A stretch of 64,000 bases of DNA from Amoebidium appalachense. Lineage: Eukaryota > Ichthyosporea. The stretch lies in NCBI GenBank assembly GCA_963693365.1, contig CAVNZM010000017.1, positions 5,642,001 to 5,706,000 on the forward strand, written 5' to 3'. Below the pieces are notes generated by a model that was not told where the DNA came from, did no database searches, and was given only the letters and a program-made list of their open reading frames with translations. Shown here one piece after another: positions 1 through 41,870 of the stretch. Numbering within the stretch: position 1 is the first letter of the stretch; every line of letters starts with the position of its first letter. A program made the position numbers and the translations under genes.

Positions 1-29055
<29,055 letters not shown>

Positions 29056-29129
29056 CTGTGACGCTATTGGGATCAAATGTGAATTTTATGCCAGATTGTT
29101 ACGTTGTACAACCTTCTACCGGGTTCCAC

Positions 29130-29860
29130 GATGTTCCATAGGTGTAAAAGATATCTAAGTGACTATCATAGGTTTAAAAGATATCTTTAAACGACTATCA
29201 TAGGTTTAAGAGATATCTAAGCGACTATCATAGGTTTAAAAGATATATAAGCAGCTATCATGGGTTTAAAAGATATCTAAGCGGCTTTCATGGGTTTACA
29301 AGATATCTTGGCGGCTATCATGGATTTAAAAGATATCTAAGCGGCTATCATGGGTTTAAAAGATATCTAACCGGCTATCATGGGTTTAAAAGATATCTAG
29401 GCGGCTATCATGGGTTTAAAAGATATCTAAGCGGCTTTCATGGGTTTAAAAGATATCGTAAAACGACTATCATAGGTTTAAGAGATATCTAAGCGACTAG
29501 GTTGAGAAGATATATAAGCAGCTATCATGGGTTTAAAAGATATCTAAGCGGCTTTCGTGGGTTTAAAAGATATCTAAGCGGCTATCATGGGTTTAAAAGA
29601 TATCTACGCGGCTATCATGGGTTTAAAAGATATCTAAGCGGCCATCATGTGTTTAGTAGATATCTAAGCGGCCATCATGGGTTTAAACGATAACTAAGCG
29701 GCTTTCATGGGTTCTTAAGATATCTAAGCGGCTATCATGGGTTTAAAAGATATCTAAGCTGCTTTCATGGGTTTAAATTAAACGACTATCATAGATTTAA
29801 GAGATATCTAAGCGACTATCATATGGTTAAAACATAACTAAGGGACTATCTCGTTGTATC
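29130..29860. repeat. 30-bp AT-rich minisatellite, about 24 copies
   Basis: The unit is CATGGGTTTAAAAGATATCT plus AAGCGGCTAT, with point variants and a few 4-5 bp insertions. It lies 5' of the first recognised exon of the F-BAR gene. Because the period is a multiple of three, one frame stays open over 29502-29693 (a decapeptide repeat), but nothing else suggests it is coding. Confidence 0.93.
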
Positions 29861-31508
29861 TATGGCGAATGTTTATTATATCCGTTCATCACCCTGGCTG
29901 ATGTCCGGATCTAATTAAAAACCATTATACATTTTTTTTGTTGGGGGTAAGGATGGGGCCCTAAGAGGATAAAATATAATTTTCTACGAGGCGCTATAGA
30001 GGCTCTATGAAGTTCTACGAGGCTGTACGAGTTTTATAAGTTTCTTTGAGGTTCGATGTGGTTCCATGCATCTAAGTGAAATTCTGGTGTATGAACTGTA
30101 AGGAATCTTCTGTTAGGTTCGAGGAGGGGGAGGGGGGAGGGGAGGAAGAGGGGGGGGGGGGGGGGGGGGGAGGGGGGGGGGGGGATTGAATAATTAACTG
30201 GTGCGCAACCAGTCAGTAGGGAGGGGCGGGGATGAAGAAAGGGGGGAGAGGGGGCGGGTGGGAGGGGGGGAGGGGGGGGGGGGGGGGGAGGAAGAGGGGA
30301 GGGATAAACCGGTTTGATGGGGGAAGTGGGGAAAGCTGGAGAAAATCACCGGAAAGGGAAGACGCGTGGGGTTGGGGTGGGTGGGAAGGGGGGGGGGGGG
30401 GGGGGGGGAGGGGGGGGGGGGGGGGGATACAGAAAACAAAAAGGGAAGGGAAGTGGAGAAAAGGGGAGAAATCGATAGTGTCTAAGGGGTGGGGGAGGGG
30501 GGGGGGGGGGGGGGGGAGGCTACACGACAAGCTGGTCGATAAGATGGCCATGCCTGTGTGTGTGTGTGTGTGTGTGGGCGCGCGCGTCTGTGTGTCGTGT
30601 GTGTGTGTGTGTATGTGTATATGTGGTGCGCACGCATCCACACGTGTAGGTGTGGGGCAGAGACACATAGGGAGAATGAGTATTTGTGTGTGCCGTTGCG
30701 CGTGCCCGGTATTTAGTGTTGTGTGCAGGCATTTGTGCGTGTATGAAAGCCGTGGTCAAATGTGAAGTGAACTCTGGAACGACCTGTTTTTTTGCATGGG
30801 TGCAGGGAGGAAGGGATGGTGGGGGGAGGGGGGGGGGGGGAGGGGGAGGGGAGGGGGGAGGGGGGGAGGGGGGAGGGAGAAGGGGCGGGTGGGAGTGTGT
30901 GTGTGGGGGGGTGTATGTGTGTGTGTGGGGCGGGGGGGGGGATGACAATGCTTACAGCGAACACAGATGCAAAGGTGAGTGAATGTTTGTCTGGAGCCGC
31001 CACTGCGATTCCGGAGCCGGTCATAGTTGCTATTTCTGTCTCAACATAGCAAGCCTACCCTTGGATGTCCTAAATCGACGGAGGGGAATGGGCAAAAAAA
31101 GTGGGTGCGAAGTGAAGAAGGTTGAGAAGTTGCCTATCTGCAGGTAGCAGTGAGTGTAATACGACGGACAGCAATTGTGTAGAAATTAATATGAATTTTG
31201 ATGTAGGCTCAGAAAAACATGGCCATACTACAGTCACGAAGTTTGCAGACTGTAAATTCTCACTGCATGTGTCCACTAAAGCTGGACGTCACAATCTGGT
31301 ATGTGCTGGCCTTGTACTCAGTTGACTCTTTCTACTTGACCTATTCCCTGCCTAAAACTATGCTAGCAATACTTAATATCCTTGTCACCCTTTTAATAAC
31401 AACACAACTTTTGTACACAAACCGAGTCAGATCTGTGCGCGACTTTCGTGAAACAGACAGACAGATGCCGCGGAGCCATAAAGCGGTTGCACCCTCGTTT
31501 CCCCCAAG

Positions 31509-31542
<34 letters not shown>

Positions 31543-31599
31543 AAAATTTCGAGGTGGGAACGGGGGGGGGGGGGGGGGGGGGGGGGGGATTTTTTTTTT

Positions 31600-31656
<57 letters not shown>

Positions 31657-32197
31657 GGGGGAATCCGAGTCTGCAGTGTGCTTGCCATTAATTTACGGTG
31701 TCATTATTAATAAAACAGCTGCAGCATGTGAAAGTGACCTGCAATCACTTCTACACATTATTATTATGGTATTTTGACTACGTAATGATATCATAGGTAT
31801 TAAAAAGGCGAATGTCGCATGCATGGATGTATACGTAGTGTGTGCTTGACGTGTATGTGGTTGCGTGTGTGCATGTTCATGTGTGTGTGCCGTGTGTGTG
31901 CATTGAATGTGACAGCATACTCTACATACACCGTGACATTACAGTTAAACTGTAAGTAACATTACAATCATAAACTACCACTCTGACATGCTGAACATTA
32001 CTGGAAGTTAAATGTTACAACTAACACCTAACAAACTGATTCTTAAGTTACTGTGTTGACTAAGTCTTGGCATCATGATGCCAAATCCCATACTAATCGA
32101 ACCTACTAGACATGCCCTACGTTTGCCACCTGACCCCAAAGCAGCTGGCAGCCACAATAACAATTAGAAAAATAAAAAACTACGTGGAGGGATTGGC
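29861..32197. other. no gene recognised; G-rich low complexity and unique AT-rich sequence
   Basis: 29861-30120 is unique, with short TCTACGAGG-like repeats. 30120-30960 holds many G-runs and GT tracts. 31020-31490 and 31680-32197 look unique without a convincing exon. 31510-31660 is C-run, G-run, T-run, G-run. Upstream (5') exons of the F-BAR gene could lie here but none could be defended. Confidence 0.6.
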
Positions 32198-33641
32198 TCA
32201 CTTCCACCTATTATCCGTGACACTAAAACTGAGCAGGCGGATGCCAAAAGCGGTGACCAGAGCATACAACATGGCCTTGCACCTACAGCATTGCATGTAA
32301 GTATGACACAGATGGGGAGGGATTGCTAAAGTCAGTTGACAGACGCTACATTGTGCACTGGCTATCGTGCTCGGGTATGTGTGATAATAACTGGGGTGGA
32401 ACGCTTGCGGATGGTGCGGGTGCTGGCTAGGGGGAATCACCCCAGACTGTTGGGTGCTTTGGAATTCATCCGCCGAATCGGTTGACGAACTGGTGGGATC
32501 ATGCTCCTGAGGGGCAACACCTGTGTTGGTGCTTGCACGTGAAAAGCCGCTGGGCTTGGCCTTCTTTGACGGGGCAGTCTGTGAATTACTCTGTGACTTC
32601 AGCCCACGTTTCGTGTTTCGTGCTCTCTCGCTTGCTTTCTCCGTAACTGTCCTAGCAGCGGCTTCCTTAGCCCTCGCGATTTCCTCCCTCACCTCGGCGG
32701 CCACCTGACTACGCAAACGTCTTTCCTTCTCAATGTGTTCTATTTTTGACTTGATTTGTTTCAATGTTTTGGAAAGGATGGCATCCAGCCCCACACCCTC
32801 CTCGTTGCCCTCCAATGCTGCATGGTAATGTGCAAATATGTCCTCCTCTGTTGCCGGCAACTTTTGTTCCGCAAGCGAAATAACAATACTTTCAATCAAC
32901 GCGGTCTCCGCATCCGACCATCTACCCGAACGTACCTCCTCGCCCACAGACACATAATACTCCAAAGCATTCTGATCTGTGGTTCGTGTTTGCGTGAATC
33001 GTGCGCGCCGCCTTTGCGTTGGAACCGTGGCAGTGGCCTTGCCCCTGGTGGCTGTTGTGTTGGCCGTATGGGTGGTGTTGGACCCATCACCACTTCTCAG
33101 GGAAAGGTTCCCCCCTTCGCCGGATAAATGCAGCTGCATGGTAGACGGGCGACCTGGACGGTTTGGCTCTGGCCGCTGTCCATGACTGCATGTGTATGTG
33201 CGTTTGTGTGTGCGTGTGAATGCGCGCGCACGTGTACACATGTGTGTTTGTGTGTGCGTGCGCACACGTGCTCTGTGGGTGCGTGCGTGCGTGGATTCGT
33301 GCACCTGTGCATCTATCCACACACGTGTATGCATGGACCATGACGCGCGGATGCATTGTGTGTGTGTGTGTGTGTGGGGGGGGGTGTGTTGGGGGGGGGG
33401 GGGGGGGGGGGGGGGAGGGGGGCTGTGTGTGTGCGTGCACACGTGCATGCGTGTGTGTGTTTAAGTTTGTGTATGGTGTGCGGGTGTGCAGGTGGTGAGC
33501 AGTGGGGGAAGGTGGGGGGGGAGGAGGAGGGGTTAGACATCATGAAACGACGGATACAGGAGGGGGAGGGGATTGGGAGAGGGGGCTTTTCTTTCCCCTC
33601 CCGGGGGGGGGGGGGGGGGGGGGGGGGGGGAGAGGGGGAAA

Positions 33642-33675
<34 letters not shown>

Positions 33676-35893
33676 AATAAAGAGAGGGACAAGCAGAAAT
33701 ACCTGGATTTGGCCAAGTTAAGGTTTCGATTATAAAGTACCAAGTGTGGGCAAATAGAGGATGCAAAAGAAGAAAAGTAGCAAATGCATATCATACGGCT
33801 CACCTGTTGCCACAATTCTCACACCTGCATGCCTGGGTGCATGCCCGCTTGTTCTTTGCGCATATGCAACGCTCATGCCCATCGTATGCCTGCACTTTCC
33901 CCCCGCCGTTCTTAAAACCACAAAAAAAACGTGTTCTATCCTTACTGTTTCTATTACAGCTGCAGCCCTTGGCGGGCAACCCACCGAACGTGTCAGTTGT
34001 GTTAGCGTTAGACGCCAACTCCGTCGAGTTTTCCGTGTCAACTGAGTGTGATGTCTGTGTTTGGTTGTTGTCCGAGATTTTGTTCGCATGCGACAAGCGA
34101 GGTATTACCACTGAGTAATGATCTGCTGCACCGTTAAGTGATACGGGTATGGCAATGTTGGGTTCGATGACGGTGGGTGGAGTGACCGCAACTACACCGT
34201 GATTGGCAATCGTGCTAAAAATGGTTATTGGTATGCGGAGTGCGTTGGCTAAGCCCAGCACCATCGCGTCACCGGCTGCAGAAGCAAAATGGGCGCGCCG
34301 AGGACAGCGGAAATCATCAGCTACGTATGCGAGGGTCACCCTTGAAAGGAATCCTTGGTATTCTGCTAGATTTCGCCGCCATTCGTTTACCATTAGTTCG
34401 CGTAGCCGTCCAATCGCCTCTATAGGCTCCATATTAGCTGTAAACCCCAATGTGTTGAGGTGTTCACGGGTAGCTACATGACCGCTTTGTAGATACTGAT
34501 TGATATAATGCCACACCGAATGAAACAAACAGTTGCCGTCAGCGGGTGTTTCCATAAGCTCCATTCTCCAGGCACCCAGAATTTGAAGAAGGCGTTGTTG
34601 CTGGACCTCAGGTGGCCCGGATATGTCCCTGTGTTGCACATCACAAGGAAGAATAAGCAAAGACAAGAAGTGGGAGGGTGACGTAGGGCAGTGGTGGTGG
34701 GGTGGGTGACAGTGGGGTGGGATTGGGGGGGGGGGGGTTTTGAATGCGTTAAAAAGTACGAAGTACACAAGAACAAACGGATAACACGATGCAGAATGCA
34801 AGCCATACATAAAGAGTATGCATAATAAGCAGAGCCCATCCTCAGGGGGGGCCCACGTCATCCACAGTACCCGAGTTTCGACCTATTCCCCTCGTTAACG
34901 AAACCCAACTCAGATACTGTTTCACTTGAACATGAGTAGGTCACCCGTCTTGATCAGAGACGAGCAGGGTTGCTTATGCAGGCAAGGGCAGTGGGAAAGG
35001 CCGGGGGTTAAAGTTGCAGCAGTAAGCAGAAGCAAGAGGGGGGGGGGGGGGGGGGGGGGGGGAAGAGAGAGAAAGACAGATTATGGGGAAGGCGGAAAGG
35101 CCGAGGAGCAGAACAAGGGAAACCTTGGCGTGTGTGTGTGTGTGCGTGTGTGGGTGGGTTGGGGTTGGGGGGGGGGGTTGGGGGGGGGGCATTAGATTAT
35201 TAACAATTCTATAAGTGAATAAGAGTGTGTGCGCTCGTGGCTGCGAGGGAGGGTGCATGCGTGCATGCATGGGTGCGTTCGTGTGTGCAGGTGTGTGAAA
35301 GGGGAGGGGTGTGTGTGTGTGGGGGGAGGGGGTTAGGCACTCTGAAGGGGGCCGGGCAGGTGTAAGGGAGTACTGATGAAGGAGGGGCTATGAACGGGGG
35401 GGGGGGGGGGGGGGGGGGGTAGATGCAGATGCTTTCAAATAGGTGGAAGAGAAGCAGGGAGCTTCCAAAAAGGTAGGATGGAAGATATAGGTATACTATT
35501 AGAGAATAATGAGAATTAGGGGAGGTAAGAGGTAATGGAGGACTTGAAAAGGAGGGACGAATGGGCAGAGGCCCTCCTGAGGGGGAGGGGGGGGGGGAGG
35601 GGAACAGGACAGGCATAATAAGTGGGCCTGGGGAGGCAGGTTGTCTGACAAAAAACTGGTGTCACTTGGGTTGGAAGGAGAGATGGATTGATACGTGCAA
35701 GGAAGTAAGGAGGTGGAGCAGTTGGGAGGAAGAATTGTGGGAAGGAGGAGAGGGGGAGGGGGATGCAGAAAAGGGGGCGGGGGGGGGGGGAGGGGGGGGG
35801 GAGGGGAAAGGGGGATGGGGGAAAGGGGAGGAGGCCCTGCAGGGAAAGGGGGGGAGAGGCGAGAGGGAGGAGCGGGGGGGCGTTGGAGGGGAA

Positions 35894-35924
<31 letters not shown>

Positions 35925-36703
35925 TTGAATGCGTCAAAAAGTACGAAGTACACAAGAACAAACGGATAACACGATGCAGAATGCAAGCCATACATAAAGA
36001 GGATGCATAATAAGCAGAGCCCATCCTCAGGGGGGGCCCACGTCATCCACAGTACCCGAGTTTCGACCTATTCCCCTCGTTAACGAAACCCAACTCAGAT
36101 ACTGTTTCACTTGAACATGAGTAGGTCACCCGTCTTGATCAGAGACGAGCAGGGTTGCTTATGCAGGCAAGGGCAGTGGGAAAGGCCGGGGGTTAAAGTT
36201 GCAGCAGTAAGCAGAAGCAAGAAAAATATAGATAGGAACTCAGGAGACGGGGCTTCTAGGAAGCTCCCCCGTCGATACCTAAGTCGATACTTCCCTGGCT
36301 AACATACTACACCAGCTGAAAAGAATTAAGTCCCGAAGGCCGCAGAATTCGCAATCAGAGGGGAAAATATGAGAGGGGGGGGGGGGGTTCGGCAGGAAGC
36401 ACCTGGCAAGCTGTATGTCTGCTGCCACGGCCTCGTCAAAGAACACTAGAGTGAAGAGCAGATGATCCGGGTCCTGTGCTGCTAAAGCAAACCCTTCGGA
36501 GCTGTGCACAGACCCAATCAGCTTGCGCATCGCACGCCGGGCGTTAAGCTTGCGGCCTGCTAGGCGCACACATGTTGACACGTTGAATGAACCGGGGCTC
36601 TCGTCACTTGACCCCTCATCGTCATCGTCAGAGCCATCACTGTCGAAAGACCCAACCTCCATACCACACTCAGGCAAGGAACGGTTGCCATTATTGCCAT
36701 AAG
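32198..36703 (-). CDS. OTU cysteine protease with Cys-rich and SANT-like regions
   Basis: Three exons in phase: 36403-36703 (acidic, with a run of Asp/Glu/Ser), 33804-34628 (OTU plus Cys-rich) and 32198-33185 with the stop. The OTU domain has ADGNCLFHSVW, with the catalytic Cys codon at 34529-34531, and ADHYSVV supplying the C-terminal His. A Cys-rich segment follows (CSCNRN, CICAKNKRACTQACRCENC), similar in spacing to tesmin/TSO1-type CXC modules. The last exon encodes a SANT/Myb-like stretch (SGRWSDAETALIESIV), a charged coiled coil, a Ser/Pro/His-rich tail and a final C-x2-C / C-x2-C pair. OTU proteases cleave ubiquitin; together with DNA-binding-like modules this looks like a transposon-derived or chromatin protein, which is inference. 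An in-frame ATG exists near 36663, but the exon also has an acceptor, so upstream exons are possible. Confidence 0.72.
34738..35037 (-). mobile_element. SINE-like repeat, copy A of a 300-bp direct repeat
   Basis: Nearly identical to 35923-36222: I saw two mismatches in 300 bp. On the minus strand it ends TTAACGCATTCAAAA and then a C-run. It lies in the first intron of the OTU gene, in the sense direction. About 165 bp of it is shared with dispersed copies near 24122, 10530 and 9863; it includes a GGTCGAAACTC block that is faintly like a pol III B box. Confidence 0.85.
35923..36222 (-). mobile_element. SINE-like repeat, copy B of a 300-bp direct repeat
   Basis: Second copy, 1185 bp from copy A, same orientation and same C-run tail (35895-35922). 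The 885 bp between the copies is G-rich low complexity with no gene. The near identity suggests a recent segmental duplication or gene conversion rather than two old insertions. Confidence 0.85.
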
Positions 36704-36795
36704 CTGCAGAGTGAACACAAAGACAGGGTGAGAGAATAGCTGGTCAATGGTTGCCAGGTCTATAAAGAACCCACTCCCAACCGAATCCCCCATCC

Positions 36796-36844
<49 letters not shown>

Positions 36845-37243
36845 AACATACATACACACACACATACACACACACACACCGCCCACACCCTCCCCACCCC
36901 CCCTCTTGCTCTCGGCCCCCCCCCCCTGCCCTAATTCTCCACTTCCCCCTTCTCCCTCTCCGTCCCACCCTCCCGCCCTTCCTCTTTACCGACTGCCCTC
37001 CTCTCTTTGCCCCTCTCTTTCTGTCTTTTCCGCCATCCCTCCCTCTACCCTTTCTCCCCCTCCCTCCTTCCCTCCAACCCTCCCACCCACCCATCCTTCC
37101 CTCCCTTTCTCCCTACCCTGACCTCTCCCCCTTCCCCCCTCCCCTGTCTTTAACATACACACACAGGCACACACATACACGCCCCCCCCCCCCTCTCCCC
37201 TTCTCTGTACCCACCCACCCACCCACCCACATTACACACACAA

Positions 37244-37292
<49 letters not shown>

Positions 37293-37720
37293 CAACACAC
37301 ACACACACTCACTACACACACACAGGCACATACACACACAGACAAGCACACACCCACAGGCATACACCGTGACACACAGAAACTCTCTACCCACTATCCT
37401 GTACTGCCTCTTGACTAATTGTATGCTTAAAGGGGAAGGGAGGGAAGGGGGAAAAGCGGAGGAGTGGGCTTTAAGTGGGTACACTGCACAGAATGGTCAC
37501 ACAAAACATATGGAACACGTTGCCACACATACCCTATCGGGTGATAGCAACATATAAGAGGCAAGCCAAAGCAGAAAAGGCAGCATGCCATGCCAAACAG
37601 ATCATGGGAGAGGCACAAAGGTCCATAAGATTAAGTGCAAGGGAAGGCCTGAGCGGTGAAGGCATTGGTATCCACAAGATGCAAAAGGACACACCTAACG
37701 TATTACATAAAAAACAACTT
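36704..37720. other. spacer: C-rich, CA-rich and pyrimidine-rich sequence
   Basis: Poly-C at 36800-36830, CA tracts at 36831-36880 and 37250-37290, C/T-rich sequence between. A plus-strand frame at 37493-37744 (83 basic residues) runs antisense to the next gene and is not supported otherwise. Confidence 0.6.
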
Positions 37721-38207
37721 CTAAAACGGAGGAACCACCTGTAAGGCCCAGAACAGAGAGACAGGGGAGGGGAGAGAAAAAGTGGAAAAGAGGCAGGGGG
37801 TGGTGGGGAGAGAGGGGGGGAGGGGGGGGGGGGGGGGGAGAGGGGGGAATCACCTGATGGACTCCCTCCGCTGTAGATGCATCTATCCGGCCGCCATGAC
37901 GGGTTTGATGCCACACCCAATCCCTGAGGAAGGGCTGGGGAGGGCACGTGCCAGCTTCGACAGAGTCCTCATGATCCGCTATGCAATAATCAATGTACCG
38001 TGCAACGAATGGCTGTTCCAGCTTGGCATGATCTTTAGACCAAGATTTGTTTTCCTTAATGACTTTTTTGTTCACCCCATCTGGGTTGTTTGTTGAACCC
38101 GCTGCAGCCAAAAGACAAAAGGCGAGGATAACATGAACGAGAATCCTCAGCAAAGCCCAATGGCCTTGCCCACGTCCAATGCGGACGCGAGCATGTTTGT
38201 AACCCAT
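37721..38207 (-). CDS. small predicted secreted protein, two exons
   Basis: Exon 37854-38207 begins with ATG at 38205-38207 and encodes a basic N-terminus, then a hydrophobic segment (LLRILVHVILAFCLLAAAGS) that fits a signal peptide. About 80 residues follow, with two cysteines and several Trp (FLRDWVWHQ). The donor is CAG/GTGATT followed at once by C-runs. A 115-bp intron ends in CCTTACAG, and exon 37721-37738 adds VVPPF and a TAG stop, giving 123 residues. A TATA-like box lies 65 bp upstream. I do not recognise the family. The second exon is short and therefore less certain; without it the frame would run into the intron. Confidence 0.45.
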
Positions 38208-38271
38208 GCTCACACAAAATATGTACTGTCAGTTATGATCGAGCATTAAAGGGTGTTGTCTGTTTTTATTA

Positions 38272-38279
38272 TTTTTATA
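38272..38279 (-). promoter_or_regulatory. TATA-box-like sequence upstream of the small secreted gene
   Basis: On the minus strand TATAAAAA lies 65 bp before the ATG at 38207, a reasonable core promoter spacing. Position and motif only. Confidence 0.35.
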
Positions 38280-38586
38280 TGAGCCTACTGCAATATGATA
38301 AGGATGCTAGCGCTGTGTCACACCTGTCAACTGCCAGTCCAGGCTGTGACTGCCCGTTCAAGTACGCCACCACCTGCACGTGGTTGACGTGGTCTTGCTT
38401 AGCCCGCCTTTCGAGTTTATTCCTCGAATCAGACGCCACCAACGATGAGCCACAAAAACGGGTCAGAAAACGGGTCAGGAACGATTCGAGCTGATTCGAC
38501 CCATAATAGTTCGAACCGACCCATTTATGCCCCAAATAAATTTTTATTAGATGTATTGATTGGCTTGAGAAACACATCACTACAAA

Positions 38587-38613
38587 ATTATAGCGCACGC
38601 GCACACACACACA

Positions 38614-38668
<55 letters not shown>

Positions 38669-38700
38669 CCAGCTGATACCGAGTGTCCCGAGGGGAGCCC

Positions 38701-38757
<57 letters not shown>
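38587..38757 (+). repeat. (CA)n followed by a 54-nt poly-A tract
   Basis: CA units at 38597-38668, then a short unique stretch ending GGGGAGCCCCTTT and 54 consecutive A. The poly-A could be the tail of a retroposed sequence, but I see no target-site duplication. Confidence 0.8.
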
Positions 38758-38758
<1 letters not shown>

Positions 38759-38987
38759 GGGGAACCCCAACTAATTGATTTCTCCTTGTAGTCTTTATGG
38801 TGTCTCGTAGAGAAAGTAAACCCTGATATATAGTCACCACCCGACATCTATGTACGTGATCATGATATACCGCTGAGGGGATATTCCGAGCAAAACCCCC
38901 CCCCCCCATACCTGAGACTGGTTCTCTTTGCCTCGAGTAAACAGCGTAAACCCCAAATAAATTTGGCACCAAATAATTTGGCACGAA

Positions 38988-39157
38988 CCTGGTGACGTAA
39001 AATGTGGCACGAATTTATTTGGCACCAGCCCGCTAGCGGAGCACATCCAGGGGTATCCCCAAGCTCCTGTCGGTGCCTGGGCGACATCCTGCCCCATTTT
39101 CACCGTTTTGCAGGCTCGTGCCAAATAAATTTCGTGCCAAATATTACGTCACACCCT
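38988..39157. mobile_element. MITE-like element with about 40-bp terminal inverted repeats
   Basis: The left end reads GGTGACGTAAAATGTGGCAC then GAATTTATTTGGCAC; the reverse complement of the right end reads GGTGTGACGTAATATTTGGC then ACGAAATTTATTTGGCACG. The core is about 80 bp with no coding capacity. Extra inverted blocks (CCCAAGCTCCT inside, AGGAGCTTGGG just outside) extend the hairpin. Confidence 0.65.
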
Positions 39158-39852
39158 AGGAGCTTGGGAATTGAGGGTAGCACCCATAAAGCCCTTGCTA
39201 CCTGTGTTTATGTCCCATAAAAGGCAAGTGAAGTAGCCAATAGGGACGCTGAGGCTCACTTGGCTCAAATTCCTGAACGAACGCCCGGCTCCGGGCGGCA
39301 TCTGTGTAGCCTGAGAAAGTGTGGAGACACGGCCGAAATGAATGTAATCAAAAGATTTTGAAATGTTCTATGTTGTACGAGACCGCATAACAAAGGTAGA
39401 GTGCAACAAAAAACAACATCAATAGCAATACAGCAGCCTACGTAAATCGAATAGAAATAGATGCTGCGTATACGTATGCTGTAATTACATAAATATAACT
39501 TTTTGCTATTTTATCAGCCGGCCACGCATGCACAATTCCGAGTTCCCTTTTTCTGCAGCTGCATGCCCTGATATTCCGGTGACTTGACCTTCTGCTGTAT
39601 GGGCTTAGTACTCTCTTGCTGCAAATGCGTGCCAAAGAAAGCTGTGCACACGTTACGAGTGGCTGTTTAAGTAGCCTCCCAATCGAGTGCCGCCTGGCGC
39701 CGCTGAACATTTAGTAACATCCGTGTACAATATAAAAAGTATTATTATGGTTGTGAATTATTGTGCCGCGTGTGTGCTAAGAAGCATAAACCCAACAAGT
39801 ATGTTTCGGTACCCAGGGTGATTAGGTAAAAGTGGGGGGGGGGGAGGGGGGG

Positions 39853-40160
<308 letters not shown>

Positions 40161-40400
40161 AAATCTAAATGTGGTACACTCAATCACAACCGACAATACA
40201 AAACATCCCCCTCCCCCTGCCCACACACACACACACCCCACCACCACCACCACCACCACCACCACCACCACCAAAATTCAAATCCCCCCCCACCCCCCCC
40301 CCCAAAAAAAAAAAAATCCTTCCTTAAAAAGGAGTAAGAGGTGGGGGGAGGGGGATGGAAGGGGGGGGGGAAGGGGGGGGGGGGGGGGTGGCGGCAGGTT

Positions 40401-40434
<34 letters not shown>

Positions 40435-41243
40435 ATAATTCTGCACTAGACACCTCTCGTATAGGCAAGGCCCCCGACAAACCAACACAGGAGGCCTTGG
40501 TCACTGTGGCAGTGGCCTCTTAATTGTCGCAACTTAAAGGGTGCTACGCAGTCCATGTGTGCAGATGTGTGCACGGTGTGTATGTGTGTGTTACAGTACC
40601 ATGCTCTCGTTATGGGTATGTGTATACATGGTCATGTGTTCATCGCAGGAAAGCTTGTTTCGATGTTTAACTTCCGATCGTGCTAATTGTAACTACGGTA
40701 TTTGCTTAAAACCTGTCACAGTACCCCAACCTGAGGCAAAAAGGAAAGTACGCGGCGAATTGAATCGAAGGCCCATAGGATAGGTGAATTTTTCGAGTGT
40801 AATCTTTAACAATATTTTTGCTTTCTTTCTCAGCCTTCTTTTCCATATGCAAACCGGTTTCTTTTCCATCTTTTCCTCGAACCGGGGGAACCTAGAGGGG
40901 GTGGGGGTGGAGTGGGGGGGGGGGAAGGGGGGGGGGGGGGGGTGGGAGAGGAGGGGAAAAGGGGGAGGGGGGAGGGGGGGGGGAAGGGGGGGGGGGGGAG
41001 GGTAGGGGTAGGGGAGGGGAGCGGGAAGATAACAAACGAAAATCAAGGCAACCCAAACAAGAGATACCTGGCTCGACATACACGAGCAGAGCGCAGTTTT
41101 GAGGCGTTATTTGGTTTCTATTCCACCGTTTTTGTGTGGGTGCACGTTCCTCCCTGTGTATGTGTGCGTGCTTAAATGCATGTGTGTGTGTATGTGTGTG
41201 TGTGTGTGTGTGTGGTGGTGGTGGTGGTGGTGGGGTGGTGGTC

Positions 41244-41290
<47 letters not shown>

Positions 41291-41689
41291 GGGGGTAAGG
41301 TTACTCAACGGCCGATAGGAGACCATTACCAGTTACAGTACTATTATAACTTATCAATTACTACGAACTCATAATTAATTAACGTCAGTGTCTGTGAAAG
41401 TCGTGTAACTGCAGTGTTCATACCAGCAAGACGGCAAGGGCTTCGGCCGTCATACCCCGTAGCTAAAAAATAGCCTATAGTATGCAATCTCTGCAATTGA
41501 TACTTCTAATACTATCACAGTCAATGATGTGCGAGGATTGAATACTTGGATTATACTGTGGCACACGTTCTGATTTCAACTAATAGTATCTGTTCGTCAG
41601 TCTCCTCCTAGGTTCAGCGTCTGAGAAAGCGGGTTATCAGACCGTTCAAGGCTATGGGGGCCCAACCCAAGCAAATTTGGGCTGCATTT

Positions 41690-41870
41690 AATAGAACAAC
41701 CTGCTTTTGCAAAATAGTCCTGTTCCAGCAAAATTGTGCTGTTTCAGAATCTGGCAGAGCAATCCTGCTTCTGCAGAACGATTCAGCTTTTGCTGAATAA
41801 ATTTGCTTTTAGCAGAATAATAAACCTAGACTTTTTGCAGCACAATTCTGCTTTTGCAAAATAAGCGACT
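41690..41870. repeat. degenerate tandem repeat of a CTGCTTTTGCAAAATA-like unit
   Basis: Seven or eight imperfect copies of TGCTTTTGCA(A/G)AATA, about 20-25 bp each, each nearly self-complementary (TTTTGCAAAA, TGCAGAA). Confidence 0.6.

Noticed and set aside
29502-29693. Decapeptide-repeat frame as a gene
   Set aside because: The 30-bp minisatellite explains the open frame; no start context or flanking coding sequence.
31219-31710. Plus-strand frame with hydrophobic N-terminal part
   Set aside because: It runs into C-, G- and T-runs, has no splice-consistent partner and no domain.
37493-37744. Plus-strand 83-codon basic frame
   Set aside because: It has no recognisable motif and runs antisense to the second exon and downstream region of the small secreted gene; coding is unsupported.
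38704-38757. Processed pseudogene marked by the poly-A tract
   Set aside because: No coding-like sequence upstream and no target-site duplication was seen, so only a poly-A repeat is called.
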